DNA from: Siphonodentalium dalli
Taxonomy: Eukaryota > Mollusca > Scaphopoda > Gadilida > Siphonodentaliidae
Reading direction: 5' to 3'
Assembly (NCBI GenBank): GCA_032622095.1
Contig: CP136063.1
Location: 150,591,379-150,655,378, forward strand
Length of the DNA: 64,000 nt
Shown here: piece by piece, positions 11,902-24,200 of the stretch
Layout: every line of letters starts with the position of its first letter
Position numbering within the stretch: the stretch's first letter is position 1
Made by a program: the position numbers and the translations under genes
The notes under the pieces: generated by a model
What the model was told of the DNA's origin: nothing
Database searches by the model: none
Seen by the model: the letters and a program-made list of their open reading frames with translations, nothing else

Positions 11902-14403
11902 CTAAGCCTCCGTCAACATAATCTTGAAAGAGAACTTTGCGTTTGACTGGTTCAATTTTAGAGGCCCAGATAAAGGTTACAGTGAAGTAATTCGATTGGT
12001 AGCGCCCTCCAACGGATTTTGGACCAAGATGCAGGAAAGAATTAAAAAAATTCTGGGCTCTGGTTGGTTAATAGTAGTTTCGATATTTAAACATATAAAA
12101 TATATGCAATCACTCCTCTTGAAATTTCAGACTCCAAACAAAACATTGGCACATTGTAAAGCACGTGGTTCCTAGATTGAATTTTTTTGGGGTGAGGTAA
12201 AAAATGTCAATATTTTTTTTCATGCTATTCTGACTCTAGATTATAAATCCCAAATTTAAAGGTATATGCCATGCCTGACGATATGATTTTTTTTTTCATG
12301 CAGAAACTTTGCGCAGATGCCAATCCTGGTGATCATGTACTCATTTATCACAATTCATGGATAGTCAGGACTGCAAGCCATTATATGTTAACATTGAGGC
12401 CTGTGGGAAATAATTACTTCACTGTAACCAAAAACGGAACATTTGCCTTTGAAATCTGTCGCGATAGAAGCGAGGTAACTCTAAAATTTGTCCGACATAG
12501 TGATAAAAAATGTTTAGCTGATTCTTCATCTTCACAAAAGGCTGTTGAATCGTCGGCATAAAGGGAAATTTTGACTTTTTCGGAGCATCCGGGTGCATGT
12601 AACCCTATAATTCTCTGATCGGCGCGAACTTTAATGGCGAATGGTTCAAGGCATAGGACATATAACAGGGGAGATAAACTGCACCCTTGGCGGACTGATC
12701 GTGATATGGGGAACGATGGGGAAATGCATGTGTCCGTTAATATAAACGGAACTGATTGCACCATTATACAATAATCGTACAAAAGAACAAAACATGGGAC
12801 CAAAACGGAAAGATTGAAGACATTGGAATAAATATGCGTGGTCTAACCTATATATCGAACGCTTTCATTTGATCTAGACAAATGAATATTATTGAAAGAT
12901 CTTTTTGTTCTACATAATCTAGAATGTTGCGGAATAAATGTAGATTGTCAGTAATTGATCGACCCCGAACAAAACAAGTCTGGTCCGGGTGGATCACTTC
13001 GCCGAGAACCTGTTTCGTCCGCATTATAGATAACATTTTTGAAAGAATCTTGTAATCTAGATTTAAAAGGGAAATAGGTCTGCAATATGCTAGTTCTTCC
13101 GCACGAGCCTTATCTTTGGTTTGAGCAGGAACCAGTTACTGCAAAATTCCCAGGGAAATGGTGTTTAATCATATTTTTCTACTTATTTGAATGTCCGACT
13201 GCACATGACAATAACGCATAATTATAATCCAAAACCGCGAGTGTTGGCCCGCAAAAATTAGTAGGTCTCAGGTACCAAAAGTGATCGTGGAATGTGGGGA
13301 TCTAGATAACAACACTACAGATTTAACGACGTGGAGTCTGAAATGAAGTGTCAGTTTGTTTTTAATACGGACCTTTATAAATTATTTACTTAGGAATATG
13401 TATTCAAGTCAAAGAAGAGCGTTGACTGTTATATTATCCATGTTACATACATGGTATGAATGAAGAGCGTTTGTATTATTTGTGTCGTTTAAAGAAAACA
13501 ACTGATTAACCATTTTGCAGTGGCGGATATACAAGTTTGTCCACAGAAAGTGTTCTTCGCAATTTTGCGTCAAACCGAGTCTGGGAATATAAGACTTGAT
13601 AATGATCGCCATTTACGGCATCAAGAATGAATGGCAATGTATTCCTACCACGGCGCGACGTGGGGTGACTTCCCTCGTTCGTCGACCCTGCATGCATGTT
13701 AAGCAACGCAAAGTCACCTGGGGTAAGCCATTTTTTGTAGAACGCCCATAGCTGTTCATTAAAACAATATTTAATCATCGTCTTCTGATCGGCATAGCCG
13801 AAACAGATACATGTTCGACTGTGGTGTGATTGATTTCTGGAGGCCGTCGAAAATGCCGACGTGAACCGTACGTTGTCGGGATGTGTAACTAAAATTGTGA
13901 AGTTTTAATCGGATATTAAGATCATTACCAACCTAAATGGGCCAGTTTTTGGTTTGAGCAGGAACCATTTACTGCAAAATTCACAGGGAAATGGTATTTA
14001 ATCATATTTTTTATACCTTAATTGAATGTCCGACTGCACATGACAATAACGCATAATTGTATTACAACACCGTGAGTGTTGGCGTGCAAAAATTAGTAGG
14101 TCTCAGGTACCAAAAGGGAGGTTGTGGGGATCTATAACAACACCACAAACTTAACTACATGGAGGTTTGAAATTAAAGGGTCAGTTTGTTTTTAATACGG
14201 TACGGACCTTTATAAATTATTTACTTGGGAATATGTATTCAATTATTCACTGTCATATTATCCCTAAAGAGCGTTTCTATGTTCACCAGAAGACGTACAC
14301 GGTACGCGTATACAATATAACAGCACAGCATCACGACATTGAAACATTGAGACATCACAACACAGCAATCGAAACGCACATTCATGATGCAACCTGAAAT
14401 ATA
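11902..14403 (-). repeat. Macrosatellite unit 1 (5' truncated on the left)
   Basis: The array starts here inside the thumb region at CTAAGCCTCCGTCAAC, so the C-terminal part of ORF2 is absent. Components are the 18-bp inverted repeats at 11975-11992 and 12412-12429, reverse transcriptase palm remnants at 12431-12803 and 12848-13135, direct duplicate a at 13118-13407, an unassigned minus frame at 13506-13778, and direct duplicate b at 13951-14242. Positions 14243-14403 form the linker. Confidence 0.9.
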
Positions 14404-15390
14404 CTAATATAAAGTATTTTTAAATAAATATTTCAATTTGTTTTCATCATCAAATTTTGCAAATAATGACCAGTGATCATGGAACATTTCTAAAGGAAAT
14501 CTCTGACTGTCTACTAATATTCTATATTTGATGTCATGCATGAAGAAACATGCGATGGTCTGTTCTGGATATGTGTTTTCGATGGCTGCATACACTCTGT
14601 TTCTGCTTGACCATATTACTTGCCTATATGTGGCTAAAATATGTAGATATGTATCAAGATGTGCAGGCGATATAAAGCATTTGTTAGCATAGCTGGGCTT
14701 ACCGAGAATAGAATTAATCTGGCTTCTATGCGAAGTGGGCCGCCTACTAATCTGACTAAAAGTTCATAAAGAGCGTTTCTGGTAAATTTTAAGAATTTGC
14801 CATACATGTAAAAAGCGGTGATATACTGTCTCCGTTTCGTAGCAAAATATACAATTATATGTTCTGGAGATATTTAAAGAGCTTAATACACTTTGACACA
14901 ATATGGTGTTGTGAGAAATGATCCATGATACACGTCTTCCTAAAGGTTCCATAAAACTGTGATGCAATAGTTCCCAGGCGCGCGCAAAGGGCACGTCTGG
15001 AAACTGCAGTTTCACTTTAGGAACGACTTTTGCTTTATCTATAAGTAAATTGTAATAATCATATGTTTTCATATAAATGTGATCAATATTTGCAAAATCT
15101 ATGGAACGTAAAAGTTGTAAACAGGACTTGTAAAATGGGGAGGGGGTCAATGTGTGCAGAGCGGAATTCGAAAATAAATTCGGATTATAATGTCTTAGTT
15201 GCAGTCCGAGCCAATATCTGGCAAAGTATAACCATTTCTTGTCTTCTGCAAAATAAATGACTTGTCTAATATGATTCAGCCGAAAGGCTTTCATTTTAAG
15301 ATCAATGTTGACTACGACTAAGCCTCCGTCAACATAATCTTGAAAGAGAACTTTGCGTTTGACTGGTTCAATTTTAGAGGCCCAGATAAA
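14404..15390 (-). pseudogene. ORF2 thumb and C-terminal remnant (unit 2)
   Basis: On the minus strand the frame reads from FIWASKIEP near 15390 down to FHDHWSLFAK near 14430. It aligns by eye with the intact LINE at 36298-41887: FIWASKIEP with FFWTTLIEP, YWLGLQLRHY with YWIGLSLREY, PSPFYKSCLQLL with IPPFYLSCLRAL, and RILVDSQRF with RVLIDHHRL. The zinc-knuckle region is degenerate: the pair CIFC and a following His are present, but the final Cys is lost. Open stretches at 14764-15294 and 14404-14595 are separated by stops, so no functional protein is made. The strong similarity across units reflects repeat homogenisation rather than selection. Confidence 0.88.
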
Positions 15391-15847
15391 GGTTACAGTG
15401 AAGTAATTCGATTGGTAGCGCCCTCCAACGGATTTTGGACCAAGATGCAGGAAAGAATTAAAAAAATTCTGGGCTCTGGTTGGTTAATAGTAGTTTCGAT
15501 ATTTAAACATATAAAATACATGCAATCACTCCTCTTGAAATTTCAGACTCCAAACAAAACATTGGCACATTGTAAAGCACGTGGTTCCTAGATTGAATTT
15601 TTTTGGGGTGAGGTAAAAAATGTCAATATTTTTTTTCATGCTATTCTGACTCTAGATTATAAATCCCAAATTTAAAGGTATATGCCATGCCTGACGATAT
15701 GATTTTTTTTTTTTCATGCAGAAACTTTGCGCAGATGCCAATCCTGGTGATCATGTACTCATTTATCACAATTCATGGATAGTCAGGACTGCAAGCCATT
15801 ATATGTTAACATTGAGGCCTGTGGGAAATAATTACTTCACTGTAACC
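15391..15847 (+). other. Inverted ORF2 segment with 18-bp flanking repeats (unit 2)
   Basis: GGTTACAGTGAAGTAATT at 15391-15408 and its exact complement at 15830-15847 enclose about 420 bp. Between them, ORF2-like protein sequence appears on the plus strand, opposite to the rest of the unit: NGFWTKMQERIKKIL near 15425-15470 and a frame ending RPVGNNYFTVT at 15847. The latter, joined to the minus-strand FIWASKIEP frame beyond the left repeat, keeps its reading frame. I infer that this segment was flipped. Roughly 250 bp between the two plus-strand pieces (about 15471-15720) has no assignable coding content. Confidence 0.7.
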
Positions 15848-16555
15848 AAAAACGGAACATTTGCCTTTGAAATCTGTCGCGATAGAAGCGAGGTAACTCT
15901 AAAATTTGTCCGACATAGTGATAAAAAATGTTTAGCTGATTCTTCATCTTCACAAAAGGCTGTTGAATCGTCGGCATAAAGGGAAATTTTGACTTTTTCG
16001 GAGCATCCGGGTGCATGTAACCCTATAATTCTCTGATCGGCGCGAACTTTAATGGCGAATGGTTCAAGGCATAGGACATATAACAGGGGAGATAAACTGC
16101 ACCCTTGGCGGACTGATCGTGATATGGGGAACGATGGGGAAATGCATGTGTCCGTTAATATAAACGGAACTGATTGCATCATTATACAATAATCGTACTA
16201 AAGAACAAAACATGGGACCAAAACGGAAAGATTGAAGACATTGGAATAAATATGCGTGGTCTAACCTATATATCGAACGCTTTCATTTGATCTAGACAAA
16301 TGAATATTATTGAAAGATCTTTTTGTTCTACATAATCTAGAATGTTGCGGAATAAATGTAGATTGTCAGTAATTGATCGACCCCGAACAAAACAAGTCTG
16401 GTCCGGGTGGATCACTTCGCCGAGAACCTGTTTCGTCCGCATTATAGATAACATTTTTGAAAGAATCTTGTAATCTAGATTTAAAAGGGAAATAGGTCTG
16501 CAATATGCTAGTTCTTCCGCACGAGCCTTATCTTTGGTTTGAGCAGGAACCAGTT
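15848..16555 (-). pseudogene. Reverse transcriptase palm remnant (unit 2)
   Basis: Minus-strand motifs, from right to left, are AYCRPISLLNLDYKILSKML, HPDQTCFVRGRSITDN, CLDQMKAFD (motif A), SVRQGCSLSPLLYVLCLEPF (motif B) and SLYADDSTAF (motif C with both catalytic Asp), then a motif-D-like SRQISKANVPFL. This is the L1/Tx1-type reverse transcriptase palm, matching the intact LINE motif for motif. A frameshift lies between the frames at 16266-16454 and 15832-16182, so the domain is not translatable as one piece. The catalytic YADD survives in every unit. Confidence 0.88.
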
Positions 16556-16825
16556 ACTGCAAAATTCCCAGGGAAATGGTGTTTAATCATATTTTTCTAC
16601 TTATTTGAATGTCCGACTGCACATGACAATAACGCATAATTATAATCCAAAACCGCGAGTGTTGGCCCGCAAAAATTAGTAGGTCTCAGGTACCAAAAGT
16701 GATCGTGGAATGTGGGGATCTAGATAACAACACTACAGATTTAACGACGTGGAGTCTGAAATGAAGTGTCAGTTTGTTTTTAATACGGACCTTTATAAAT
16801 TATTTACTTAGGAATATGTATTCAA
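16536..16825. repeat. Intra-unit direct duplicate a (unit 2)
   Basis: Starting at GGTTTGAGCAGGAACC and ending at GGAATATGTATTCAA, this stretch is repeated 833 bp downstream as duplicate b. It begins inside the reverse transcriptase upstream region (VPAQTKDKARAEE on the minus strand). Shared landmarks are GAATGTCCGACTGCACATGA, TTAGTAGGTCTCAGGTACCA and GGACCTTTATAAATTATTTA. Confidence 0.9.
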
Positions 16826-17368
16826 GTCAAAGAAGAGCGTTGACTGTTATATTATCCATGTTACATACATGGTATGAATGAAGAGCGTTTGTATTATTTG
16901 TGTCGTTTAAAGAAAACAACTGATTAACCATTTTGCAGTGGCGGATATACAAGTTTGTCCACAGAAAGTGTTCTTCGCAATTTTGCGTCAAACCGAGTCT
17001 GGGAATATAAGACTTGATAATGATCGCCATTTACGGCATCAAGAATGAATGGCAATGTATTCCTACCACGGCGCGACGTGGGGTGACTTCCCTCGTTCGT
17101 CGACCCTGCATGCATGTTAAGCAACGCAAAGTCACCTGGGGTAAGCCATTTTTTGTAGAACGCCCATAGCTGTTCATTAAAACAATATTTAATCATCGTC
17201 TTCTGATCGGCATAGCCGAAACAGATACATGTTCGACTGTGGTGTGATTGATTTCTGGAGGCCGTCGAAAATGCCGACGTGAACCGTACGTTGTCGGGAT
17301 GTGTAACTAAAATTGTGAAGTTTTAATCGGATATTAAGATCATTACCAACCTAAATGGGCCAGTTTTT
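16826..17368 (-). other. Unassigned segment with 90-residue minus frame (unit 2)
   Basis: The stretch between the two direct duplicates holds an open minus-strand frame at 16924-17196. It encodes a protein starting MIKYCFNEQLWAFYKKW and ending KLVYPPLQNG. I do not recognise it. Its place upstream of the reverse transcriptase would suit an endonuclease or linker remnant of ORF2, and PGDFALL faintly recalls the GGDFN region, but the other endonuclease motifs are missing. The frame is open in units 1, 2, 4, 5, 9 and 11. It is broken by an 8-9-bp deletion near the GGCGCGAC site in units 3, 8, 10, 12 and 13. Confidence 0.5.
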
Positions 17369-17660
17369 GGTTTGAGCAGGAACCATTTACTGCAAAATTC
17401 ACAGGGAAATGGTATTTAATCATATTTTTTATACCTTAATTGAATGTCCGACTGCACATGACAATAACGCATAATTGTATTACAACACCGTGAGTGTTGG
17501 CGTGCAAAAATTAGTAGGTCTCAGGTACCAAAAGGGAGGTTGTGGGGATCTATAACAACACCACAAACTTAACTACATGGAGGTTTGAAATTAAAGGGTC
17601 AGTTTGTTTTTAATACGGTACGGACCTTTATAAATTATTTACTTGGGAATGTGTATTCAA
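17369..17660. repeat. Intra-unit direct duplicate b (unit 2)
   Basis: Second copy of the internal duplication, diverged from copy a by substitutions and small indels (for example CCATTTACTGC for CCAGTTACTGC). The divergence between a and b within a unit is clearly larger than the divergence of a (or b) between units, so this duplication predates array amplification. Positions 17661-17821 are a linker with no recognised content. Confidence 0.9.
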
Positions 17661-17821
17661 TTATTCACTGTCATATTATCCCTAAAGAGCGTTTCTATGT
17701 TCACCAGAAGACGTACACGGTACGCGTATACAATATAACAGCACAGCATCACGACATTGAAACATTGAGACATCACAACACAGCAATCGAAACGCACATT
17801 CATGATGCAACCTGAAATATA

Positions 17822-20800
17822 CTAATATAAAGTATTTTTAAATAAATATTTCAATTTGTTTTCATCATCAAATTTTGCAAATAACGACCAGTGATCATGG
17901 AACATTTCTAAAGGAAATCTCTGACTGTCTACTAATATTCTATATTTGATGTCATGCATGAAGAAACATGCGATGGTCTGTTCTGGATATGTGTTTTCGA
18001 TGGCTGCATACACTCTGTTTCTGATTGACCATATTACTTGCCTATATGTGGCTAAAATATGTAGATATGTATCAAGATGTGCAGGCGATATAAAGCATTT
18101 GTTAGCATAGCTGGGCTTACCGAGAATAGAATTAATCTGGCTTCTATGCGAAGTGGGCCGCCTACTAATCTGACTAAAAGTTCATAAAGAGCGTTTCTGG
18201 TAAATTTTAAGAATTTGCCATACATGTAAAAAGCGGTGATATACTGTCTCCGTTTCGTAGCAAAATATACAATTATATGTTCTGGAGATATTTAAAGAGC
18301 TTAATACACTTTGACACAATATGGTGTTGTGAGAAATGATCCATGATACACGTCTTCCTAGAGGTTCCATAAAACTGTGATGCAATAGTTCCCAGGCGCG
18401 CGCAAAGGGCACGTCTGGAAACTGCAGTTTCACTTTAGGAACGACTTTTGCTTTATCTATAAGTAAATTGTAATAATCATATGTTTTCATATAAATGTGA
18501 TCAATATTTGCAAAATCTATGGAACGTAAAAGTTGTAAACAGGACTTGTAAAATGGGGAGGGGGTCAATGTGTGCAGAGCGGAATTCGAAAATAAATTCG
18601 GATTATAATGTCTTAGTTGCAGTCCGAGCCAATATCTGGCAAAGTATAACCATTTCTTGTCTTCTGCAAAATAAATGACTTGTCTAATATGATTCAGCCG
18701 AAAGGCTTTCATTTTAAGATCAATGTTGACTACGACTAAGCCTCCGTCAACATAATCTTGAAAGAGAACTTTGCGTTTGACTGGTTCAATTTTAGAGGCC
18801 CAGATAAAGGTTACAGTGAAGTAATTCGATTGGTAGCGCCCTCCAACGGATTTTGGACCAAGATGCAGGAAAGAATTAAAAAAATTCTGGTCTCTTGTTG
18901 GTTAATAGTAGTTTCGATATTTAAACATATAAAATACATGCAATCACTCCTCTTGAAATTTCAGACTCCAAACAAAACATTGGCACATTGTAAAGCACGT
19001 GGTTCCTAGATTGAATTTTTTTGGGGTGAGGTAAAAAATGTCAATATTTTTTTTCATGCTATTCTGACTCTAGATTATAAATCCCAAATTTAAAGGTATA
19101 TGCCATGCCTGACGATATGATTTTTTTTTTCATGCAGAAACTTTGCGCAGATGCCAATCCTGGTGATCATGTACTCATTTATCACAATTCATGGATAGTC
19201 AGGACTGCAAGCCATTATATGTTAACATTGAGGCCTGTGGGAAATAATTACTTCACTGTAACCAAAAACGGAACATTTGCCTTTGAAATCTGTCGCGATA
19301 GAAGCGAGGTAACTCTAAAATTTGTCCGACATACTGATAAAAAATGTTTAGCTGATTCTTCATCTTCACAAAAGGCTGTTGAATCGTCGGCATAAAGGGA
19401 AATTTTGACTTTTTCGGAGCATCCGGGTGCATGTAACCCTATAATTCTCTGATCGGCGCGAACTTTAATGGCGAATGGTTCAAGGCATAGGACATATAAA
19501 GGGGAGATAAACTGCACCCTTGGCGGACTGATCGTGATATGGGGAACGATGGGGAAATGCATGTGTCCGTTAATATAAACGGAACTGATTGCATCATTAT
19601 ACAATAATCGTACTAAAGAACAAAACATGGGACCAAAACGGAAAGATTGAAGACATTGGAATAAATATGCGTGGTCTAACCTATATATCGAACGCTTTCA
19701 TTTGATCTAGACAAATGAATATTATTGAAAGATCTTTTTGTTCTACATAATCTAGAATGCTGCGGAATAAATGTAGATTGTCAGTAATTGATCGACCCCG
19801 AACAAAACAAGTCTGGTCCGGGTGGATCACTTCGCCGAGAACCTGTTTCGTCCGCATTATAGATAACATTTTTGAAAGAATCTTGTAATCTAGATTTAAA
19901 AGGGAAATAGGTCTGCAATATGCTAGTTCTTCCGCACGAGCCTTATCTTTGGTTTGAGCAGGAACCAGTTACTGCAAAATTCCCAGGGAAATGGTGTTTA
20001 ATCATATTTTTCTACTTATTTGAATGTCCGACTGCACATGACAATAACGCATAATTATAATCCAAAACCGCGAGTGTTGGCCCGCAAAAATTAGTAGGTC
20101 TCAGGTACCAAAAGGGATCGTGGAATGTGGGGATCTAGATAACAACACTACAGATTTAACGACGTGGAGTCTGAAATGAAGTGTCAGTTTGTTTTTAATA
20201 CGGACCTTTATAAATTATTTACTTAGGAATATGTATTCAAGTCAAAGAAGAGCGTTGACTGTTATATTATCCATGTTACATACATGGTATGAATGAAGAG
20301 CGTTTGTATTATTTGTGTCGTTTAAAGAAAACAACTGATTAACCATTTTGCAGTGGCGGATATACAAGTTTGTCCACAGAAAGTGTTCTTCGCAATTTTG
20401 CGTCAAACCGAGTCTGGGAATATAAGACTTGATAATGATCGCCATTTACGGCATCAAGAATGAATGGCAATGTATTCCTACCACGGCGCGACTTCCCTCG
20501 TTCGTCGACCCTGCATGCATGTTAAGCAACGCAATGTCACCTATGGGGTAAGCCATTTTTTGTAGAACGCCCATAGCTGTTCATTAAAACAATATTTAAT
20601 CATCGTCTTCTGATCGGCATAGCCGAAACAGATACATGTTCGACTGTGGTGTGATTGATTTCTGGAGGCCGTCGAAAATGCCGACGTGAACCGTACGTTG
20701 TCGGGATGTGTAACTAAAATTGTGAAGTTTTAATCGGATATTAAGATCATTACCAACCTAAATGGGCCAGTTTTTGGTTTGAGCAGGAACCATTTACTGC

Positions 20801-21228
20801 AAAATTCACAGGGAAATGGTATTTAATCATATTTTTTCTACCTTAATTGAATGTCCGACTGCACATGACAATAACGCATAATTGTATTACAACACCGTGA
20901 GTGTTGGCGTGCAAAAATTAGTAGGTCTCAGGTACCAAAAGGGAGGTTGTGGGGATCTATAACAACACCACAAACTTAACTACATGGAGGTTTGAAATTA
21001 AAGGGTCAGTTTGTTTTTAATACGGTACGGACCTTTATAAATTATTTACTTGGGAATATGTATTCAATTATTCACTGTCATATTATCCCTAAAGAGCGTT
21101 TCTATGTTCACCAGAAGACGTACACGGTACGCGTATACAATATAACAGCACAGCATCACGACATTGAAACATTGAGACATCACAACACAGCAATCGAAAC
21201 GCACATTCATGATGCAACCTGAAATATA
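17822..21228 (-). repeat. Macrosatellite unit 3
   Basis: The copy is 3,407 bp. C-terminal remnants lie at 17822-18013 and 18182-18712, reverse transcriptase remnants at 19248-19628 and 19681-19869. A one-base deletion at ATATAAAGGGG (near 19498) shifts the motif-B frame, and an 8-9-bp loss near 20492 breaks the 90-residue frame. It also has CTTGTTGG for CTGGTTGG near 18896. Confidence 0.93.
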
Positions 21229-24200
21229 CTAATATAAAGTATTTTTAAATAAATATTTCAATTTGTTTTCATCATCAAATTTTGCAAATAATGACCAGTG
21301 ATCATGGAACATTTCTAAAGGAAATCTCTGACTGTCTACTAATATTCTATATTTGATGTCATGCATGAAGAAACATGCGATGGTCTGTTCTGGATATGTG
21401 TTTTCGATGGCTGCATACACTCTGTTTCTGCTTGACCATATTACTTGCCTATATGTGGCTAAAATATGTAGATATGTATCAAGATGTGCAGGCGATATAA
21501 AGCATTTGTTAGCATAGCTGGGCTTACCGAGAATAGAATTAATCTGGCTTCTATGCGAAGTGGGCCGCCTACTAATCTGACTAAAAGTTCATAAAGAGCG
21601 TTTCTGGTAAATTTTAAGAATTTGCCATACATGTAAAAAGCGGTGATATACTGTCTCCGTTTCGTAGCAAAATATACAATTATATGTTCTGGAGATATTT
21701 AAAGAGCTTAATACACTTTGACACAATATGGTGTTGTGAGAAATGATCCATGATACACGTCTTCCTAAAGGTTCCATAAAACTGTGATGCAATAGTTCCC
21801 AGGCGCGCGCAAAGGGCACGTCTGGAAACTGCAGTTTCACTTTAGGAACGACTTTTGCTTTATCTATAAGTAAATTGTAATAATCATATGTTTTCATATA
21901 AATGTGATCAATATTTGCAAAATCTATGGAACGTAAAAGTTGTAAACAGGACTTGTAAAATGGGGAGGGGGTCAATGTGTGCAGAGCGGAATTCGAAAAT
22001 AAATTCGGATTATAATGTCTTAGTTGCAGTCCGAGCCAATATCTGGCAAAGTATAACCATTTCTTGTCTTCTGCAAAATAAATGACTTGTCTAATATGAT
22101 TCAGCCGAAAGGCTTTCATTTTAAGATCAATGTTGACTACGACTAAGCCTCCGTCAACATAATCTTGAAAGAGAACTTTGCGTTTGACTGGTTCAATTTT
22201 AGAGGCCCAGATAAAGGTTACAGTGAAGTAATTCGATTGGTAGCGCCCTCCAACGGATTTTGGACCAAGATGCAGGAAAGAATTAAAAAAATTCTGGGCT
22301 CTGGTTGGTTAATAGTAGTTTCGATATTTAAACATATAAAATACATGCAATCACTCCTCTTGAAATTTCAGACTCCAAACAAAACATTGGCACATTGTAA
22401 AGCACGTGGTTCCTAGATTGAATTTTTTTGGGGTGAGGTAAAAAATGTCAATATTTTTTTTCATGCTATTCTGACTCTAGATTATAAATCCCAAATTTAA
22501 AGGTATATGCCATGCCTGACGATATGATTTTTTTTTTTTCATGCAGAAACTTTGCGCAGATGCCAATCCTGGTGATCATGTACTCATTTATCACAATTCA
22601 TGGATAGTCAGGACTGCAAGCCATTATATGTTAACATTGAGGCCTGTGGGAAATAATTACTTCACTGTAACCAAAAACGGAACATTTGCCTTTGAAATCT
22701 GTCGCGATAGAAGCGAGGTAACTCTAAAATTTGTCCGACATAGTGATAAAAAATGTTTAGCTGATTCTTCATCTTCACAAAAGGCTGTTGAATCGTCGGC
22801 ATAAAGGGAAATTTTGACTTTTTCGGAGCATCCGGGTGCATGTAACCCTATAATTCTCTGATCGGCGCGAACTTTAATGGCGAATGGTTCAAGGCATAGG
22901 ACATATAACAGGGGAGATAAACTGCACCCTTGGCGGACTGATCGTGATATGGGGAACGATGGGGAAATGCATGTGTCCGTTAATATAAACGGAACTGATT
23001 GCATCATTATACAATAATCGTACTAAAGAACAAAACATGGGACCAAAACGGAAAGATTGAAGACATTGGAATAAATATGCGTGGTCTAACCTATATATCG
23101 AACGCTTTCATTTGATCTAGACAAATGAATATTATTGAAAGATCTTTTTGTTCTACATAATCTAGAATGTTGCGGAATAAATGTAGATTGTCAGTAATTG
23201 ATCGACCCCGAACAAAACAAGTCTGGTCCGGGTGGATCACTTCGCCGAGAACCTGTTTCGTCCGCATTATAGATAACATTTTTGAAAGAATCTTGTAATC
23301 TAGATTTAAAAGGGAAATAGGTCTGCAATATGCTAGTTCTTCCGCACGAGCCTTATCTTTGGTTTGAGCAGGAACCAGTTACTGCAAAATTCCCAGGGAA
23401 ATGGTGTTTAATCATATTTTTCTACTTATTTGAATGTCCGACTGCACATGACAATAACGCATAATTATAATCCAAAACCGCGAGTGTTGGCCCGCAAAAA
23501 TTAGTAGGTCTCAGGTACCAAAAGTGATCGTGGAATGTGGGGATCTAGATAACAACACTACAGATTTAACGACGTGGAGTCTGAAATGAAGTGTCAGTTT
23601 GTTTTTAATACGGACCTTTATAAATTATTTACTTAGGAATATGTATTCAAGTCAAAGAAGAGCGTTGACTGTTATATTATCCATGTTACATACATGGTAT
23701 GAATGAAGAGCGTTTGTATTATTTGTGTCGTTTAAAGAAAACAACTGATTAACCATTTTGCAGTGGCGGATATACAAGTTTGTCCACAGAAAGTGTTCTT
23801 CGCAATTTTGCGTCAAACCGAGTCTGGGAATATAAGACTTGATAATGATCGCCATTTACGGCATCAAGAATGAATGGCAATGTATTCCTACCACGGCGCG
23901 ACGTGGGGTGACTTCCCTCGTTCGTCGACCCTGCATGCATGTTAAGCAACGCAAAGTCACCTGGGGTAAGCCATTTTTTGTAGAACGCCCATAGCTGTTC
24001 ATTAAAACAATATTTAATCATCGTCTTCTGATCGGCATAGCCGAAACAGATACATGTTCGACTGTGGTGTGATTGATTTCTGGAGGCCGTCGAAAATGCC
24101 GACGTGAACCGTACGTTTTCGGGATGTGTAACTAAAATTGTGAAGTTTTAATCGGATATTAAGATCATTACCAACCTAAATGGGCCAGTTTTTGGTTTGA

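Larger units (their letters stand above)
14404..17821 (-). repeat. Macrosatellite unit 2 (first complete copy)
   Basis: At 3,418 bp this is the clearest full unit and is used below for the detailed component entries. It differs from unit 4 by only scattered substitutions and has the same length as unit 4. Units 3 and 5 share a CATACTGATAAA variant where units 2 and 4 read CATAGTGATAAA, which is part of the dimer signature. Confidence 0.95.

Noticed and set aside
11924-12175. Plus-strand frame KENFAFDWFNFRGPDKG repeated in all units
   Set aside because: The first part is antisense to the ORF2 frame KIEPVKRKVLF and only the later part lies in the inverted LINE segment; it is not an independent gene.
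12304-12474. A 171-bp plus-strand exon with AG before and GT after (57 codons, phase 0), present in every unit
   Set aside because: Its right half is the antisense of reverse transcriptase motif D, and its left half is ORF2 thumb sequence turned around by the inversion. The splice-like borders look coincidental.
14167-14397. Plus-strand 76-residue frame starting KLKGQFVFNTVRTF, kept in several units
   Set aside because: It covers direct duplicate b and the linker, has no recognisable domain, and is lost through small deletions in units 7 and 8. Conservation is explained by array homogenisation.
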